NCBI RefSeq assembly: GCF_013302895.1
Contig: NZ_VJOK01000001.1
Location: forward strand, 6,530,364-6,570,451
Direction of reading: 5' to 3'
DNA length: 40,088 nucleotides
Source of the DNA: Streptomyces albus subsp. chlorinus
GTDB lineage: Bacteria > Actinomycetota > Actinomycetes > Streptomycetales > Streptomycetaceae
The position numbers and the translations under genes were made by a program. The notes beneath the pieces are model-generated. The model did not search any database. It was not told the origin of the DNA and saw only the letters and a program-made list of their open reading frames with translations. Positions 1-8,726 of the stretch are shown in pieces. Within the stretch, counting starts at the first letter, position 1, and each line of letters begins with the position of its first letter.

Positions 1-1256
1 CCAAGGCCGGCAAGGTCACCCTCACCGTGTGGGACCAGCAGATCCGCGGTGGCCAGAACGCCGCGATCGAGCGGCTCAACAAGCAGTTCGAGGAGAAGTA
101 CCCCAACGTCAGGATCAAGCGGGTCGCCCGCGGCTTCAACGACCTGAAGAAGACCCTCAAGCTGGCCCTCAGCGGCGACAACCCGCCCGATGTCGTCCAG
201 GCCAACCAGGGCTACTCCGACATGGTGGCCTTCGCCCACGCGGGGATGCTCACCCCGCTCGACAGCTACGCGGGCCTCTACGGCTGGAACACCCGCTTCC
301 CGCAGACGCTGCTCAACCTCAACCGCGTCTCCGCCGACGGCAGCCGGTTCGGCACCGGACAGCTGTACGGGATCTCCCAGGAGGGGGAGTACATCGGCGT
401 CTACTACAACAAGAAGGTGCTGCGGAAAGCCGGTGTCGAACCCCCCAGGACCTGGCAGGAGTTCACCGGCGCGCTGCCGAAGCTGAAGAAGGCCGGACAG
501 CTTCCCGTGCAGTTCGGCAACCTCGACAAGTACCCCGCCATCCACACCTTCGGCGTCCTCCAGAGCCAGGCGGCGGGCAGCGCGGAACCCGTGCGCGAGA
601 CCGTCTTCGGACGCGGCGAGGGCTTCGACACCGACGCCACCCGCCAGGCGGCCCGCACCCTCGCCGACTGGGCCGAGAAGGGCTACATCCCCAAGGGCGC
701 CAACGGCAAGGGCTACGACGACGCGGCCAAACAGTTCGCCGACGGCAAGGGCGCCTTCCTCGTCACCGGCACCTGGCAACTGGCCGACCTGCGCAAGCCC
801 ATGGGCGACGACCTCGGTTTCATGCCGCCGCCCCCGGCCCGCGGCAAGCCGCCGGTCACCACCGGAGGAGAGGGCCTGCCCTGGTCCCTCACCTCCAAGA
901 GCGACCACCCCGAAGTGGCCGCCGCCTACCTGGACTTCCTCACCGGCGAGCACGCCTCGAACGTGATGGCGGAGGAAGGCGTGCTGCCCGTCGTACCGGG
1001 CAAGGCCGCCGGGAAGACCGATCCCGGGTCCGCCGGCGGCCAGATGATCGCCGGCTGGAAGAAGCTGAACGCCGCCGACGGACTGGTGCCCTACCTCGAC
1101 TACACCACCCCCACCTTCTACGACACCCTCTCCGCCGACCTGCAGGGCGTCCTGAGCGGCAGCGTCGCCCCCGGCCGGCTCGCCGCCCGGATGCAGAAGG
1201 AGTACGAGGACTTCCGCGCGGAGCAAAAGCGCGACGAGCGCGAGGACGTCCGATGA
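1..1256 (+). CDS. ABC transporter extracellular sugar-binding protein (5' end cut by window)
   Basis: This is the C-terminal part of a family 1 (COG1653-type) solute-binding lipoprotein that would capture an oligosaccharide or similar sugar outside the membrane. The first complete codon is at position 3. The reading frame is already open at the window edge and encodes the beta-strand that normally follows the mature N-terminus (VTLTVWDQQ), so the signal peptide and lipobox lie upstream of the window. About 418 residues are present. NPPDVVQANQGY and the late PYLDYTTPTFYDTL segment are typical of the family. The stop overlaps the next start as ATGA, so it is translationally coupled to the permeases. 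The sugar cannot be told from sequence. Confidence 0.93.
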   Translation, partial: KAGKVTLTVWDQQIRGGQNAAIERLNKQFEEKYPNVRIKRVARGFNDLKKTLKLALSGDNPPDVVQANQGYSDMVAFAHAGMLTPLDSYAGLYGWNTRFPQTLLNLNRVSADGSRFGTGQLYGISQEGEYIGVYYNKKVLRKAGVEPPRTWQEFTGALPKLKKAGQLPVQFGNLDKYPAIHTFGVLQSQAAGSAEPVRETVFGRGEGFDTDATRQAARTLADWAEKGYIPKGANGKGYDDAAKQFADGKGAFLVTGTWQLADLRKPMGDDLGFMPPPPARGKPPVTTGGEGLPWSLTSKSDHPEVAAAYLDFLTGEHASNVMAEEGVLPVVPGKAAGKTDPGSAGGQMIAGWKKLNAADGLVPYLDYTTPTFYDTLSADLQGVLSGSVAPGRLAARMQKEYEDFRAEQKRDEREDVR

Positions 1257-2188
1257 GCACCGGCGCCCGGAGCGGGCCCGCCGCCCTCCGCGGCCTCACG
1301 ACCCGCTACCGGCGGCAGGCACCCGGCGAACCGCGGGCCGTCGGCTACCTGTACATCCTGCCCGCGCTGGCGGTCTTCGGCGTCTTCCTGCTGTGGCCGC
1401 TGGGCCAGACCGCCTGGCTCTCCCTGCTGCACTGGGACGGGCTGACCGCGGCCACCTGGGCCGGGGCCGACAACTACCGGGCCCTGCTCACCGACCCCGA
1501 ACTGCGCGCCCCCTTCGCACACGCCGCGGTGCTGCTGCTGTTCTACGCCGTCCTGCCCGTGGCGCTCGGCCTGCTGCTGACGGCGGCGCTCACCCGGTTC
1601 CGCATCCGCGGGATGACGTTCTTCCGCACCGTGCTGTTCCTCCCGCAGGTGCTGGCCATGGTGGTCGTCGGCGTCGCCTGGCGCTCCATCCTGGCACCCG
1701 ACGGCCTGCTCAACGACACCCTGCGGGCCCTCGGACTGGACGGGCTGGCCCGCTCCTGGCTCGGGGACGAGACCTGGGCGCTGCCCGCCGTGGGCGCCAT
1801 CGGCACCTGGGTGGAGACGGGACTGTGCCTGGTGCTCTTCCTGGCCGGCGCCCAGCGCATCCCGCGCGAACTGTACGAGGCGGCCCGCATCGACGGGGCC
1901 GGCCCGGTACGCGAGTTCTTCACCGTCACCCTGCCCGGACTGCGCGCCGAGACCGCCGTCGCCCTCACGCTGACCCTGGTGGCGGGGCTGCGCAACTTCG
2001 ACCTGATCTACATCACCACCAGCGGCGGCCCGGGCAACGCCACCTCCGTGCCCGCGTACGAGGTCTACCGCCGCGCCTTCGAGACCGGTGAGGTCGGCTC
2101 CGCCTCGGCCATGGGCATCACCCTCACCGCGGTGATCTTCGCACTGACCATGGTGGTCACCCGGCTGGTGGAGGGCCGAGCCCGATGA
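1253..2188 (+). CDS. ABC sugar transporter permease, MalF type
   Basis: This is an integral membrane subunit of a carbohydrate importer (binding-protein-dependent transport family), 311 aa, with about six transmembrane segments; the first is near residues 31-55. The cytoplasmic EAA loop that docks the ATPase is visible near residues 209-220 (YEAARIDGAGP). The start is the ATG overlapping the stop of the binding protein by 4 bases; the frame stays open far upstream, but that stretch is antisense-like proline/arginine-rich noise. The gene lies second in a three-gene operon and overlaps the next gene by 4 bases. The MalF assignment rests on gene order and length. Confidence 0.94.
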   Translation: MSTGARSGPAALRGLTTRYRRQAPGEPRAVGYLYILPALAVFGVFLLWPLGQTAWLSLLHWDGLTAATWAGADNYRALLTDPELRAPFAHAAVLLLFYAVLPVALGLLLTAALTRFRIRGMTFFRTVLFLPQVLAMVVVGVAWRSILAPDGLLNDTLRALGLDGLARSWLGDETWALPAVGAIGTWVETGLCLVLFLAGAQRIPRELYEAARIDGAGPVREFFTVTLPGLRAETAVALTLTLVAGLRNFDLIYITTSGGPGNATSVPAYEVYRRAFETGEVGSASAMGITLTAVIFALTMVVTRLVEGRAR

Positions 2189-3018
2189 ACACGCAGACCA
2201 CGACGCGCACCGAGCGCGGTGTCACCTACGGCATCCTCGGCCTGTTCGCGCTCCTGGCACTGACCCCGGTCGCCGGCATCCTGTCCACCGCGCTGTCCAG
2301 CCAGACCTCCCTCAGCACCGGCTTCGCCCTCCCCGACGGGCTCGACTGGGAGAACTTCGCCGACGCCTGGACCCGCGGCCACTTCGGCAGCTACCTGCTC
2401 AGCTCCGTCCTGGTGTCCGTCGCCGTGGTGGCCGCCACGACGGTGCTGGCCACGCTCGCCGCCTACGCCTTCGGGACCATGCGCTTCCCCGGCTCCACCG
2501 CGCTGTTCTACCTGTTCGTCATCGGCCTCACCCTGCCGCAGGAAGCCGTGATCGTCCCGCTCTACTTCGACCTGCGGCACTGGGGCCTGACCGACACCTA
2601 CGGGGGGCTGATCCTGCCGCAGACCGCGCAGTCCCTCGCCTTCGGCGTCTTCTGGATGCGCACCTACTTCCGCAACACCCCGCGCTCGCTGCTGGAGGCC
2701 GCCCGTATCGACGGGGCCGGCCACCTCTCGACGCTCACCCGCATCCTGGTGCCGATGGGACGGCCCGCGTTCTCCACCCTGGTCGTCATCGTCTTCATGT
2801 GGACCTGGAACGAGTTCCTCATGGCGCTGGTGATGGTCAGCGACGAGGCCCATCGGACGGTCCCGCTGGGCCTCGCCTTCTTCCAGGGCCAGCACGCATC
2901 GGACACGGCCTTGCTGGCCGCCGCCGCCACACTGATCGCCCTGCCGGTCGTTCTTGTCTACCTGGTACTGCAACGCCGTTTCATCCAGGGCATGCTGACG
3001 GGCTCCGCCAAGGAATGA
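2185..3018 (+). CDS. ABC sugar transporter permease, MalG type
   Basis: This is the second permease of the importer, 277 aa, with about six membrane segments and an EAA loop near residues 171-180 (EAARIDGAGH). It would form the heterodimeric channel with the preceding permease. ATGA overlap with the upstream gene indicates coupled translation. No ATP-binding subunit follows. In Streptomyces such carbohydrate importers usually share the ATPase MsiK encoded elsewhere, and that is the likely situation here (inference). The gene runs convergently into the DUF397 genes only 22 bp away, and no convincing terminator hairpin was seen in that gap. Confidence 0.94.
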   Translation: MNTQTTTRTERGVTYGILGLFALLALTPVAGILSTALSSQTSLSTGFALPDGLDWENFADAWTRGHFGSYLLSSVLVSVAVVAATTVLATLAAYAFGTMRFPGSTALFYLFVIGLTLPQEAVIVPLYFDLRHWGLTDTYGGLILPQTAQSLAFGVFWMRTYFRNTPRSLLEAARIDGAGHLSTLTRILVPMGRPAFSTLVVIVFMWTWNEFLMALVMVSDEAHRTVPLGLAFFQGQHASDTALLAAAATLIALPVVLVYLVLQRRFIQGMLTGSAKE

Positions 3019-3040
3019 TGGACGGCGTCCGCCCCGCCTG

Positions 3041-3241
3041 TCAGCGCGCGGAGTGCTTCGTGGCTGCCACGAAGGCCGACCATGCGTGCGTTGAGAAGGC
3101 GAGCGGGGCCCGTTCGGTGTCCTTGCTGTCCCGTACAGGGACGGTGCCCTTTCGCGCCTCGGAGGGCGCCCACTCAAGGCACTGCCCGCCGTCGCCACCG
3201 CTGTAACTGCTCTTGAGCCAAGACCTGTTGGCTGTGCCCAT
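3041..3241 (-). CDS. DUF397 domain protein (downstream copy)
   Basis: This 66-aa soluble protein of the DUF397 family contains the hallmark WLKSSYSGG near the N-terminus, CLEW, VPVRDSKD and a C-terminal W-x-A/T-F-V segment. The ATG at 3241 is chosen over an in-frame GTG 21 bases upstream because a GGAGAAGG Shine-Dalgarno lies just before the ATG. It is a close paralogue of the gene at 3293-3493, with the same motif order and many identical stretches, so it is a tandem duplication. DUF397 proteins typically accompany XRE/DUF5753 regulators and have been proposed to act as their small partner. The biochemical activity is not known. Confidence 0.86.
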   Translation of the reverse strand: MGTANRSWLKSSYSGGDGGQCLEWAPSEARKGTVPVRDSKDTERAPLAFSTHAWSAFVAATKHSAR

Positions 3242-3292
3242 CGGCTGCCCTTCTCCTATCACGCTTTGGAGCGAGTTGAGTGACTTTGCCTG

Positions 3293-3493
3293 TCAGCGCG
3301 CGGGGTGCTTCATGGCTCCGACGAAGGTGGTCCAGGCAGCTGTGGAGAAGCGCAGTGGCGTCCGGCCGGTGTCTTTGCTGTCCCGTACGGGGATGACACC
3401 GGTGGCTGCCGAAGCGGGCATCCACTCCAGGCAGTTGCCACCCTGCCCGCCGCTGTAACTGCTCTTGAGCCAAGGGCCGTTGGTCGTGCTCAT
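3293..3493 (-). CDS. DUF397 domain protein (upstream copy)
   Basis: This is a 66-aa DUF397 protein with WLKSSYSGG, CLEW, IPVRDSKD and AWTTFV motifs. Its ATG overlaps the stop codon of the XRE regulator (ATGA at 3490-3493), so the two are translationally coupled, as is usual for this gene pair. It lies 51 bp upstream of a second copy. In Scr1-type pairs the DUF397 protein is viewed as the partner of the HTH protein. That role is inferred from the family, not seen here. Confidence 0.88.
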   Translation of the reverse strand: MSTTNGPWLKSSYSGGQGGNCLEWMPASAATGVIPVRDSKDTGRTPLRFSTAAWTTFVGAMKHPAR

Positions 3494-4323
3494 GGGGTGC
3501 GCTCTCCCATCACGCTCTGGATCAAGTTGAGTGACTGAGCCGGCGACAGTGCGTCCGCGCGCAGCCGGTCAAACAGGTTTTGTGCGGTTCCTACGTGCTC
3601 CGGAGAGTCAATCACACGGCCGATTCCCTGGCCCTCCGAGTACACGACAGGCGGGTGGTCGTCAGGGAATTTCAGTAGCGTGAACGGTGACTCCGCCGGA
3701 GGCGCACCCGCGCTGAACGGCAGCACCTGAAGCGTGACGGCCGGGTAGTCGGCCACGGCTGCCAGATGACGAAGCTGATCACGCATCACTGCGTCTCCGC
3801 CGACCTTGCGCCGCAGGCACGCTTCGTCCAGCACCAGCCACAGAAGCGGTGGGCGATCGCTCTCGTGCAGCTTGCGTCGTTCCATCCGCAGATCGACTTT
3901 GGCGGACGTCTGCTCAGGGGTGTCGAGGGGCTGTCCAGAGCGCAGCAGTGCGCGAGCGTACTCCCGGGTCTGTACGCCGCCGAAGACCAAGTTCGTGCTG
4001 TAGTCGCAGATTTCGGATGCTTCCTTCTCCAGCTCGACGAAGGGCGCGAACCAGTCCGGATGGTCGACATCCATGAGTCGCCGTAACTGTTCGGCGAACA
4101 AGTCACCGGTGCCGAACGCGACATCGCAGCCCTTTGCGAACTTCATCGACGGCGTGATGGTGCCCTTTTCGACCTTGCTGACGTACCCCTCGCTGTAGCC
4201 GGTGGCCGCTCCGAGGTGCTTCTGCAGCATCCCGCGTGCATGCCTTACTCGCTTGACGTCTTCCCCGAACGAGGTAGGCATCACCGGATTCAAGTCACTG
4301 ACCCGCTTCCGCTTTCTTGCCAT
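3490..4323 (-). CDS. XRE-family regulator with DUF5753 domain (Scr1-like)
   Basis: This is a 277-aa DNA-binding protein. Residues about 17-75 form a lambda-repressor-like helix-turn-helix (GEDVKRVRHARG, then SEGYVSKVEKG). Residues about 95-265 match the DUF5753 domain (WFAPFVELEKEA, ARALL, LDEACLRR, QVLPFSAG). This architecture defines the Scr1 family, which is abundant in Streptomyces, occurs in tens of copies per genome and is almost always followed by DUF397 genes, as here. Some annotations call the pairs toxin-antitoxin-like; several affect antibiotic production or development. Autoregulation through the inverted repeat at 4413-4436 is plausible. Codon usage is less GC-biased than in the metabolic neighbours, as is common for this family. 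Confidence 0.92.
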   Translation of the reverse strand: MARKRKRVSDLNPVMPTSFGEDVKRVRHARGMLQKHLGAATGYSEGYVSKVEKGTITPSMKFAKGCDVAFGTGDLFAEQLRRLMDVDHPDWFAPFVELEKEASEICDYSTNLVFGGVQTREYARALLRSGQPLDTPEQTSAKVDLRMERRKLHESDRPPLLWLVLDEACLRRKVGGDAVMRDQLRHLAAVADYPAVTLQVLPFSAGAPPAESPFTLLKFPDDHPPVVYSEGQGIGRVIDSPEHVGTAQNLFDRLRADALSPAQSLNLIQSVMGERTP

Positions 4324-4412
4324 CTTCGACCAGCTCCTCTGTGCCTAGAACGGTCGGACGCATGTCCTCGCATACTTGCGTCTTCGCGCTCAAGTGGCCC
4401 AAGCGTATCCCG

Positions 4413-4436
4413 GTTGTGTTGGGCTGACTACACAAC
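4413..4436. promoter_or_regulatory. Inverted repeat in XRE/small-gene divergent region
   Basis: Arms GTTGTGT and ACACAAC (7 bp, perfect) are separated by 10 bases, between the divergent XRE gene (start 4323) and the small gene starting at 4464. The position suits an operator for the XRE protein. Function is inferred only from position and symmetry. Confidence 0.4.
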
Positions 4437-4463
4437 GCAAGCAAGCGGCAAGGAGGCAGGGGC

Positions 4464-4667
4464 ATGCCCGAGGACGGAGCGAGCATGGGCGCGGTGGTGG
4501 ACGCCGGGTGCCGGGACTGCGCATGGTTCCGGACGGTGATCGGCGAGGCCCGAGGGGCGGGGGATGACAGGAGCGCGGCGGATCTGGAGGCGTTGCAGGG
4601 GCGGCACCTGCACCAGAAGCACGACCCGGACGCCAGGTCCGGGCGGAACGGCCTGCCGGGTGTGTGA
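4464..4667 (+). CDS. Small hypothetical protein
   Basis: This 67-aa protein has a C-x2-C pair (CRDCAWF, residues 16-22) followed by a charged helix and an HLHQKHDPDA segment. Strong AAGGAGG seven bases before the ATG supports the start; a second in-frame ATG at codon 8 is less well placed. It is divergent from the Scr1-like regulator and followed immediately by another small gene. Small Cys-containing proteins of this kind are frequent beside XRE/DUF397 loci in Streptomyces, but I do not recognise a named domain. It might bind a metal through the Cys/His residues; this is speculative. Confidence 0.62.
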   Translation: MPEDGASMGAVVDAGCRDCAWFRTVIGEARGAGDDRSAADLEALQGRHLHQKHDPDARSGRNGLPGV

Positions 4668-4668
4668 C

Positions 4669-4860
4669 ATGTGGAAGGTCGGCGACACGGCGAGGGACGT
4701 GAAGAGCGGCCGCACCGGGGAAGTCGTGGAGGTGACCGGTCCGGCCCCGTACATCTACCGATTGAGGGTCGTGACAGGCCCCCACGAGCCCCCGATCATG
4801 CTGTATCGCTACGCGGCCGACCTTCGCCGCGTAGCGGCCCCCGTCTCCCGGCGCACTTGA
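4669..4860 (+). CDS. Small hypothetical protein with beta-rich, KOW-like N-terminus
   Basis: This 63-aa protein begins one base after the stop of the preceding small gene (TGACATG), so it is probably translated by reinitiation. The sequence WKVGDTARDVKSGRTGEVVEV looks like a small SH3/KOW-type barrel followed by further strands (YIYRLRVV). An in-frame GTG three codons earlier is an alternative start. It ends 10 bp before the convergent penicillin acylase homologue. No partner or substrate can be named. Confidence 0.6.
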   Translation: MWKVGDTARDVKSGRTGEVVEVTGPAPYIYRLRVVTGPHEPPIMLYRYAADLRRVAAPVSRRT

Positions 4861-4870
4861 GCCGGCCGGT

Positions 4871-7189
4871 TCAAGGCTGCGGCGGCGGGGAGAGGACGAG
4901 CCGGTGGGCGGTCTCCTGCTCCACGCGGGGGCGGGAGTAGACGAGAGGGAACGTCCCGTCCGCGGCCCAGCCCTCGAAGAGATCCGCATAGTGGGGGGAG
5001 CGGGGGTCGCCGGACTGGCCGGGGGAGTTCATGGCGAGGGAGCGGTCCCAGTCGCCGACGTCCACCACCATGCGGAAGCTCGCCCCGGCGCTCTGCCGGA
5101 AGTCGGGCAGGTACGCGGCGGCACCCACCGTGTCACCGCTGCCACCCCGCGGAAGGGGACCGAGCCGGCACCAGTCGGGTGTCTCGGTCACTCCCTGGCG
5201 GGCCAGCAGCGGGGCCACCGGGTGGCGGAGTTCGGCCCGGTGCAGGGCGCCCCAGGACCAGTGGTCCGGGTCCTCGCCCAGCAGCCCGGCGACCGCCGCC
5301 GCGGCCTCGCCCAGCGTCGCCAGCAGCAGTGGTGGCAGGTCGCAGTCCGGGTCGGGGGCGGCCAGCAGCCGCAGGTCGACGCGGGGGTCCGCCGAGTCGC
5401 CCTCGACGGGCAGCACCCGCGCGAGCGCCTCCTCCAGCCGTGCGGCAGGGACCAGGGGCCGCAGCGCCCGGCGCAGCAGGGCGGGCCGCAGGTGCCGCCG
5501 GAACCACACCTCGAACAGCGCGGCGGCGGCCGAGCCGGCGCGCAGCTCGCCGTCCCAGTCGCGCAGCAGCGCCAGCCCGGTCCGCACCCGGGGGTCCGTA
5601 CTCTCCAGTCCGGACAGCAGCGGCAGCACGCGGCGTGCGGGCAGGCTGACGTAGTCGGTCTGGAGCCGTACGCAGTCCTCGGCCGTCCAGTCGTCCCGGG
5701 CCGCGAGGGCTTCGGCGCACCGCTGGTGGCGGAAGGGCGCGTACCAGTCGTGGGTGACGGGCCGCTCGGTGTGCGGGTGGCCGGGCGGCAGGTTGAACTG
5801 GTTCGCCGTCGCGAGCCAGCCCTGCTCGGGGTCGCGTTCGGCGGGCAGCTCGTCGGCGTCCAGGAAGCCGTCCCACTCGTAGCGCCCGTCGCCGGGCACC
5901 GGAAGCGTGCCGTCCCAGCCGCGCCGCCGCGGAACGCGTCCGGCCGGGCGCCAGCCGACCGTCCCGTCGGGCGCCGCGTACACCTGGTTCTCACCCGGAG
6001 CGCCCCACCGGCGCATCGCCGCGAGGAACGCGTCCGGGCTCTCGGCGCCCATGTAGCCGGCGCTGCCCAGGTACGGCGCCATGCCGGGGCCCAGCCAGGC
6101 GGCGCGGACCGCGAAGGCGGCCTGCTTCTCGGGGCGTTCGCGGATGACGGGTCCGTGCCGGGTGAACCACATCCGGGCCCGTACCGGCTTCGCGTCCCTC
6201 ACCGGGATGTCCTCGGTCACGCACGTCATCGGCTCCCAGCCGTCCCCGTAGGCGTAGGAGTGCGGGTCATCGGGCCGGGTGCGGTAGACGTACAGGTCCT
6301 CCTGGTCGATCGGGAAGATCGTCAGCCCGAACGCGATCCGGCCGTTGTGCCCGATGGAGATGCCGGGCAGCGCCGGTTCGCCCGCGCCGATCACCTCCAG
6401 TCCCGGGGCCGACAGGTGGGCGAGGTAGCGCAGGGAGGGCAGGGTGAGCGCCCGGTGCGGATCGTTGGCCAGCAGCGGGCGCCCGGTGGCGGTGCGGGAG
6501 GGCGCCAGCACCCAGTTGTTGCTGCCGTCAAGGCCTTGGCGGGGCGGGGTGCTCGCGTCCCAGGGCGGGATGGTGGCCAGGTCGTAGACGCGGAGCACGT
6601 CGTCGGGGACGACTTCCAGGTCCAGGCCCTCGGGGACGCGGAGCCGGTGGCCCTCCGGCTCGCGCGCCTTGCGCAGTTCCTCCACCTCGGGGCCGAAGTC
6701 GCGCAGTGTGCGGGCCCGGGCCACCTCCTCGCGGAGGTTGTAGTAGAGGCCGTGCGTGCGGATGCGGGCCAGGTCGTCGTGGTGCCAGTACGACGGCGTG
6801 TGGCCGAGCGCGGCGAACTCCGCGGGGAGGGAGCCGGCCGCCAGCGCGTGCGCCACATACGCGTTGAGCCCCGCGACGAAGGAGCGCGCCATCTCCTCGG
6901 TGCCCGGCCCGTACGCGGCCCACTCCTCGGCCATCCCGCCCCGGTACAGGAACAGCCGGGCCGCCCGGTCGTGCTCGACGTACTGCTCGCCGAACACCTC
7001 GGCCAGCAGCCCCAGTCCGCGCCGCCGCCACAGGTCGAGCTGGAAGAGCCGCTCGCGGGCGGCGTTGAAGCCCTGGGCGAGGAACAGGTCGGCCCGACAG
7101 GCGGCGTACAGGTGCGGTACGCCCCAGCGGTCCACCAGGATCTCGACGGGCTGCTCAAGACCGGGGACCTCGTACCTGGTCACGTTCAC
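4871..7189 (-). CDS. Penicillin acylase family N-acyl hydrolase (cytoplasmic form)
   Basis: This is an N-terminal-nucleophile amidase of 772 aa that would cleave an N-acyl amide bond after autocatalytic splitting into alpha and beta chains. The processing site is visible as DGSNNWV, placing the nucleophilic Ser at about residue 223; ANDPHRAL follows at the usual distance. The N-terminus (RWGVPHLYA, AARERLFQLDLWRRRGLG) matches the family alpha chain. There is no signal peptide with the GTG start at 7189, which has a GAGGAGG ribosome site; upstream frame extension is overlap with the symporter. Classical penicillin and quorum-quenching acylases are exported, so a cytosolic location together with a linked symporter suggests catabolism of an imported amide. 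It is the last gene of the operon, 19 bp after the symporter. Confidence 0.93.
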   Translation of the reverse strand: MNVTRYEVPGLEQPVEILVDRWGVPHLYAACRADLFLAQGFNAARERLFQLDLWRRRGLGLLAEVFGEQYVEHDRAARLFLYRGGMAEEWAAYGPGTEEMARSFVAGLNAYVAHALAAGSLPAEFAALGHTPSYWHHDDLARIRTHGLYYNLREEVARARTLRDFGPEVEELRKAREPEGHRLRVPEGLDLEVVPDDVLRVYDLATIPPWDASTPPRQGLDGSNNWVLAPSRTATGRPLLANDPHRALTLPSLRYLAHLSAPGLEVIGAGEPALPGISIGHNGRIAFGLTIFPIDQEDLYVYRTRPDDPHSYAYGDGWEPMTCVTEDIPVRDAKPVRARMWFTRHGPVIRERPEKQAAFAVRAAWLGPGMAPYLGSAGYMGAESPDAFLAAMRRWGAPGENQVYAAPDGTVGWRPAGRVPRRRGWDGTLPVPGDGRYEWDGFLDADELPAERDPEQGWLATANQFNLPPGHPHTERPVTHDWYAPFRHQRCAEALAARDDWTAEDCVRLQTDYVSLPARRVLPLLSGLESTDPRVRTGLALLRDWDGELRAGSAAAALFEVWFRRHLRPALLRRALRPLVPAARLEEALARVLPVEGDSADPRVDLRLLAAPDPDCDLPPLLLATLGEAAAAVAGLLGEDPDHWSWGALHRAELRHPVAPLLARQGVTETPDWCRLGPLPRGGSGDTVGAAAYLPDFRQSAGASFRMVVDVGDWDRSLAMNSPGQSGDPRSPHYADLFEGWAADGTFPLVYSRPRVEQETAHRLVLSPPPQP

Positions 7190-7208
7190 GCTGGTGCCTC
7201 CTCGGGGA

Positions 7209-8726
7209 TCACGCCGGCTCCCGCTCCGGGGACGGGCTGGGCCGTGCCGGTGTCGTCGCGGGCGCGGACGGCCGGGCGTAGGTGAGTGCGACGGCCACCA
7301 GCAGGTTGGCGGCGAGGCCGACCACGCCGCCGTTGACACCGTGCCAGGGGTCGTTGTCCGTCCACCACAGCAGCAGTACCACGCCCAGCCCCACGAACAG
7401 GCCCGCGACCCCGGCCCCCGCCGTCAGCCGCCGCCAGTACAGCGAGAGCAGCGCGAGCGGGACGAGCTGGGCCAGGCCCTCGTAGGAGAGCACCGACAGC
7501 TGCACCAGGGTGTCGGGGTGGAAGAGGGCGCCGAGCAGGGCGACGAGCCCGGCGAGGAAGCACACCAGTTGGGAGAGCCGTTTGACGCGTACGTCGTCCG
7601 CGCTGCCAGGCTCGGTGTCGCGGCGGGCGCGGCTGCGCGGGTCGGCACCGTTGCCGCCGCCGAGCAGGGTGCGGCCGCACAGGGTGCCGATCGCCAGCAT
7701 GAACACGCTCATCGGCACGATCGCCGACAGGGCGCCCGCCACCCCGATCACCGCGACGACGGGCGCCGGCAGCGAGTCCGTCACCAGCCGGAACAGCGCC
7801 AGGTCCGGGTTGTCCAGGGCGGGCAGCGCGAACAGGGCGACGGCGCCGACCATCATCGGGATGAACAGCAGCAGTTGGTACCAGGGCAGCAGCAGGGCGT
7901 TGCGGCGCAGCGCGTTGGGGCTCCTGGCGCTGAGATACCCGGCGACGGTGGTGGGGAAGACGGAGATGGTCACCGCGTTCAGCAGCAGCGTGGAGACGAA
8001 CCAGGTGCCGTTCAGCCCGCCCGACGCGTGGCCCGGGAAGGTCAGCCACTCGGGCTTCTCCCGCACCATCCGCGTCATCAGATCCCCGTACCCGTCCAGG
8101 TAGTGCAGCGGCACCCACACCGCCAGGAACACCACCGCCACGATCACCAGGACGTCCTTGAGCACGCTCACCCACGCCGAACCCCGCAGCCCGGACACCA
8201 GGATGAACGCCTCCGCGACGACGAACGAGACCACGGCCGCCACACGCAGATCGACACTGCCGTAGGTCATCGCGTTCACCACCACGCCCATGCCCTGGAT
8301 CTGCACCTGGACGTACGGCACGATGAACACCGTCGCCACCACCGCCACCGTGATGCCGACGGGGCGGGAGCGGAACCGGTGCTCGGCCATGTCGGCGATG
8401 GACAGCAGCCGGTGGCGGCTCGCATAGGTCCACAGGGCGGGGCCGACCACGTACGCCACGGCGAACCCGACCGTCAGATAGGCCACCAGGTAGAGGATCG
8501 GCACGCCGTAGGAGTACGACCAGCCCGCCGTGCCCAGGAACGAGAAGCTGGTGTAGGTCTCACCCGCCATCAGCAGCCAGATGAACAGCACGCCCAGGCC
8601 CCGGCTGGAGACCGACCACTCGGCCATCCCCCTGTCCCGTCCGCGGGCGCTGAGCACGCCGATGGCGAGGGTGGCCACCATGGCCAGCCCGAAGATCGTC
8701 GTGGCGACCGCCGCCGAACCGCTCAT
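7209..8726 (-). CDS. Sodium:solute symporter (SSS family)
   Basis: This is a 505-aa membrane protein with about 13 hydrophobic segments, of the SSS/SSF family that couples Na+ (or H+) influx to uptake of an organic solute. Visible family features include the N-terminal helix pair, GETYTSFSFLGTAGWSYSYG in the TM2 region, GLRGSAWVSVLKD, and the SPNALRRNALLLPWYQ loop. The C-terminus is a Pro/Ser/Arg-rich tail. It overlaps the small DUF3311 gene by 4 bases (ATGA), a common arrangement in actinobacterial symporter pairs. The operon context suggests it imports the substrate of the amidase/dehydrogenase enzymes. The substrate itself is unknown. Confidence 0.94.
   Translation of the reverse strand: MSGSAAVATTIFGLAMVATLAIGVLSARGRDRGMAEWSVSSRGLGVLFIWLLMAGETYTSFSFLGTAGWSYSYGVPILYLVAYLTVGFAVAYVVGPALWTYASRHRLLSIADMAEHRFRSRPVGITVAVVATVFIVPYVQVQIQGMGVVVNAMTYGSVDLRVAAVVSFVVAEAFILVSGLRGSAWVSVLKDVLVIVAVVFLAVWVPLHYLDGYGDLMTRMVREKPEWLTFPGHASGGLNGTWFVSTLLLNAVTISVFPTTVAGYLSARSPNALRRNALLLPWYQLLLFIPMMVGAVALFALPALDNPDLALFRLVTDSLPAPVVAVIGVAGALSAIVPMSVFMLAIGTLCGRTLLGGGNGADPRSRARRDTEPGSADDVRVKRLSQLVCFLAGLVALLGALFHPDTLVQLSVLSYEGLAQLVPLALLSLYWRRLTAGAGVAGLFVGLGVVLLLWWTDNDPWHGVNGGVVGLAANLLVAVALTYARPSAPATTPARPSPSPEREPA

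Noticed and set aside
29..1252. Long open frame on the plus strand upstream of the first permease, in the permease frame
   Set aside because: It is Arg/Pro/Gly-rich shadow sequence overlapping the binding protein. The permease fold begins only after the ATG at 1253.
4904..7285. 793-codon plus-strand open frame opposite the acylase gene
   Set aside because: Arg/Gly/Val/Gln-rich antisense shadow of a well-recognised gene. High GC leaves such frames open by chance.
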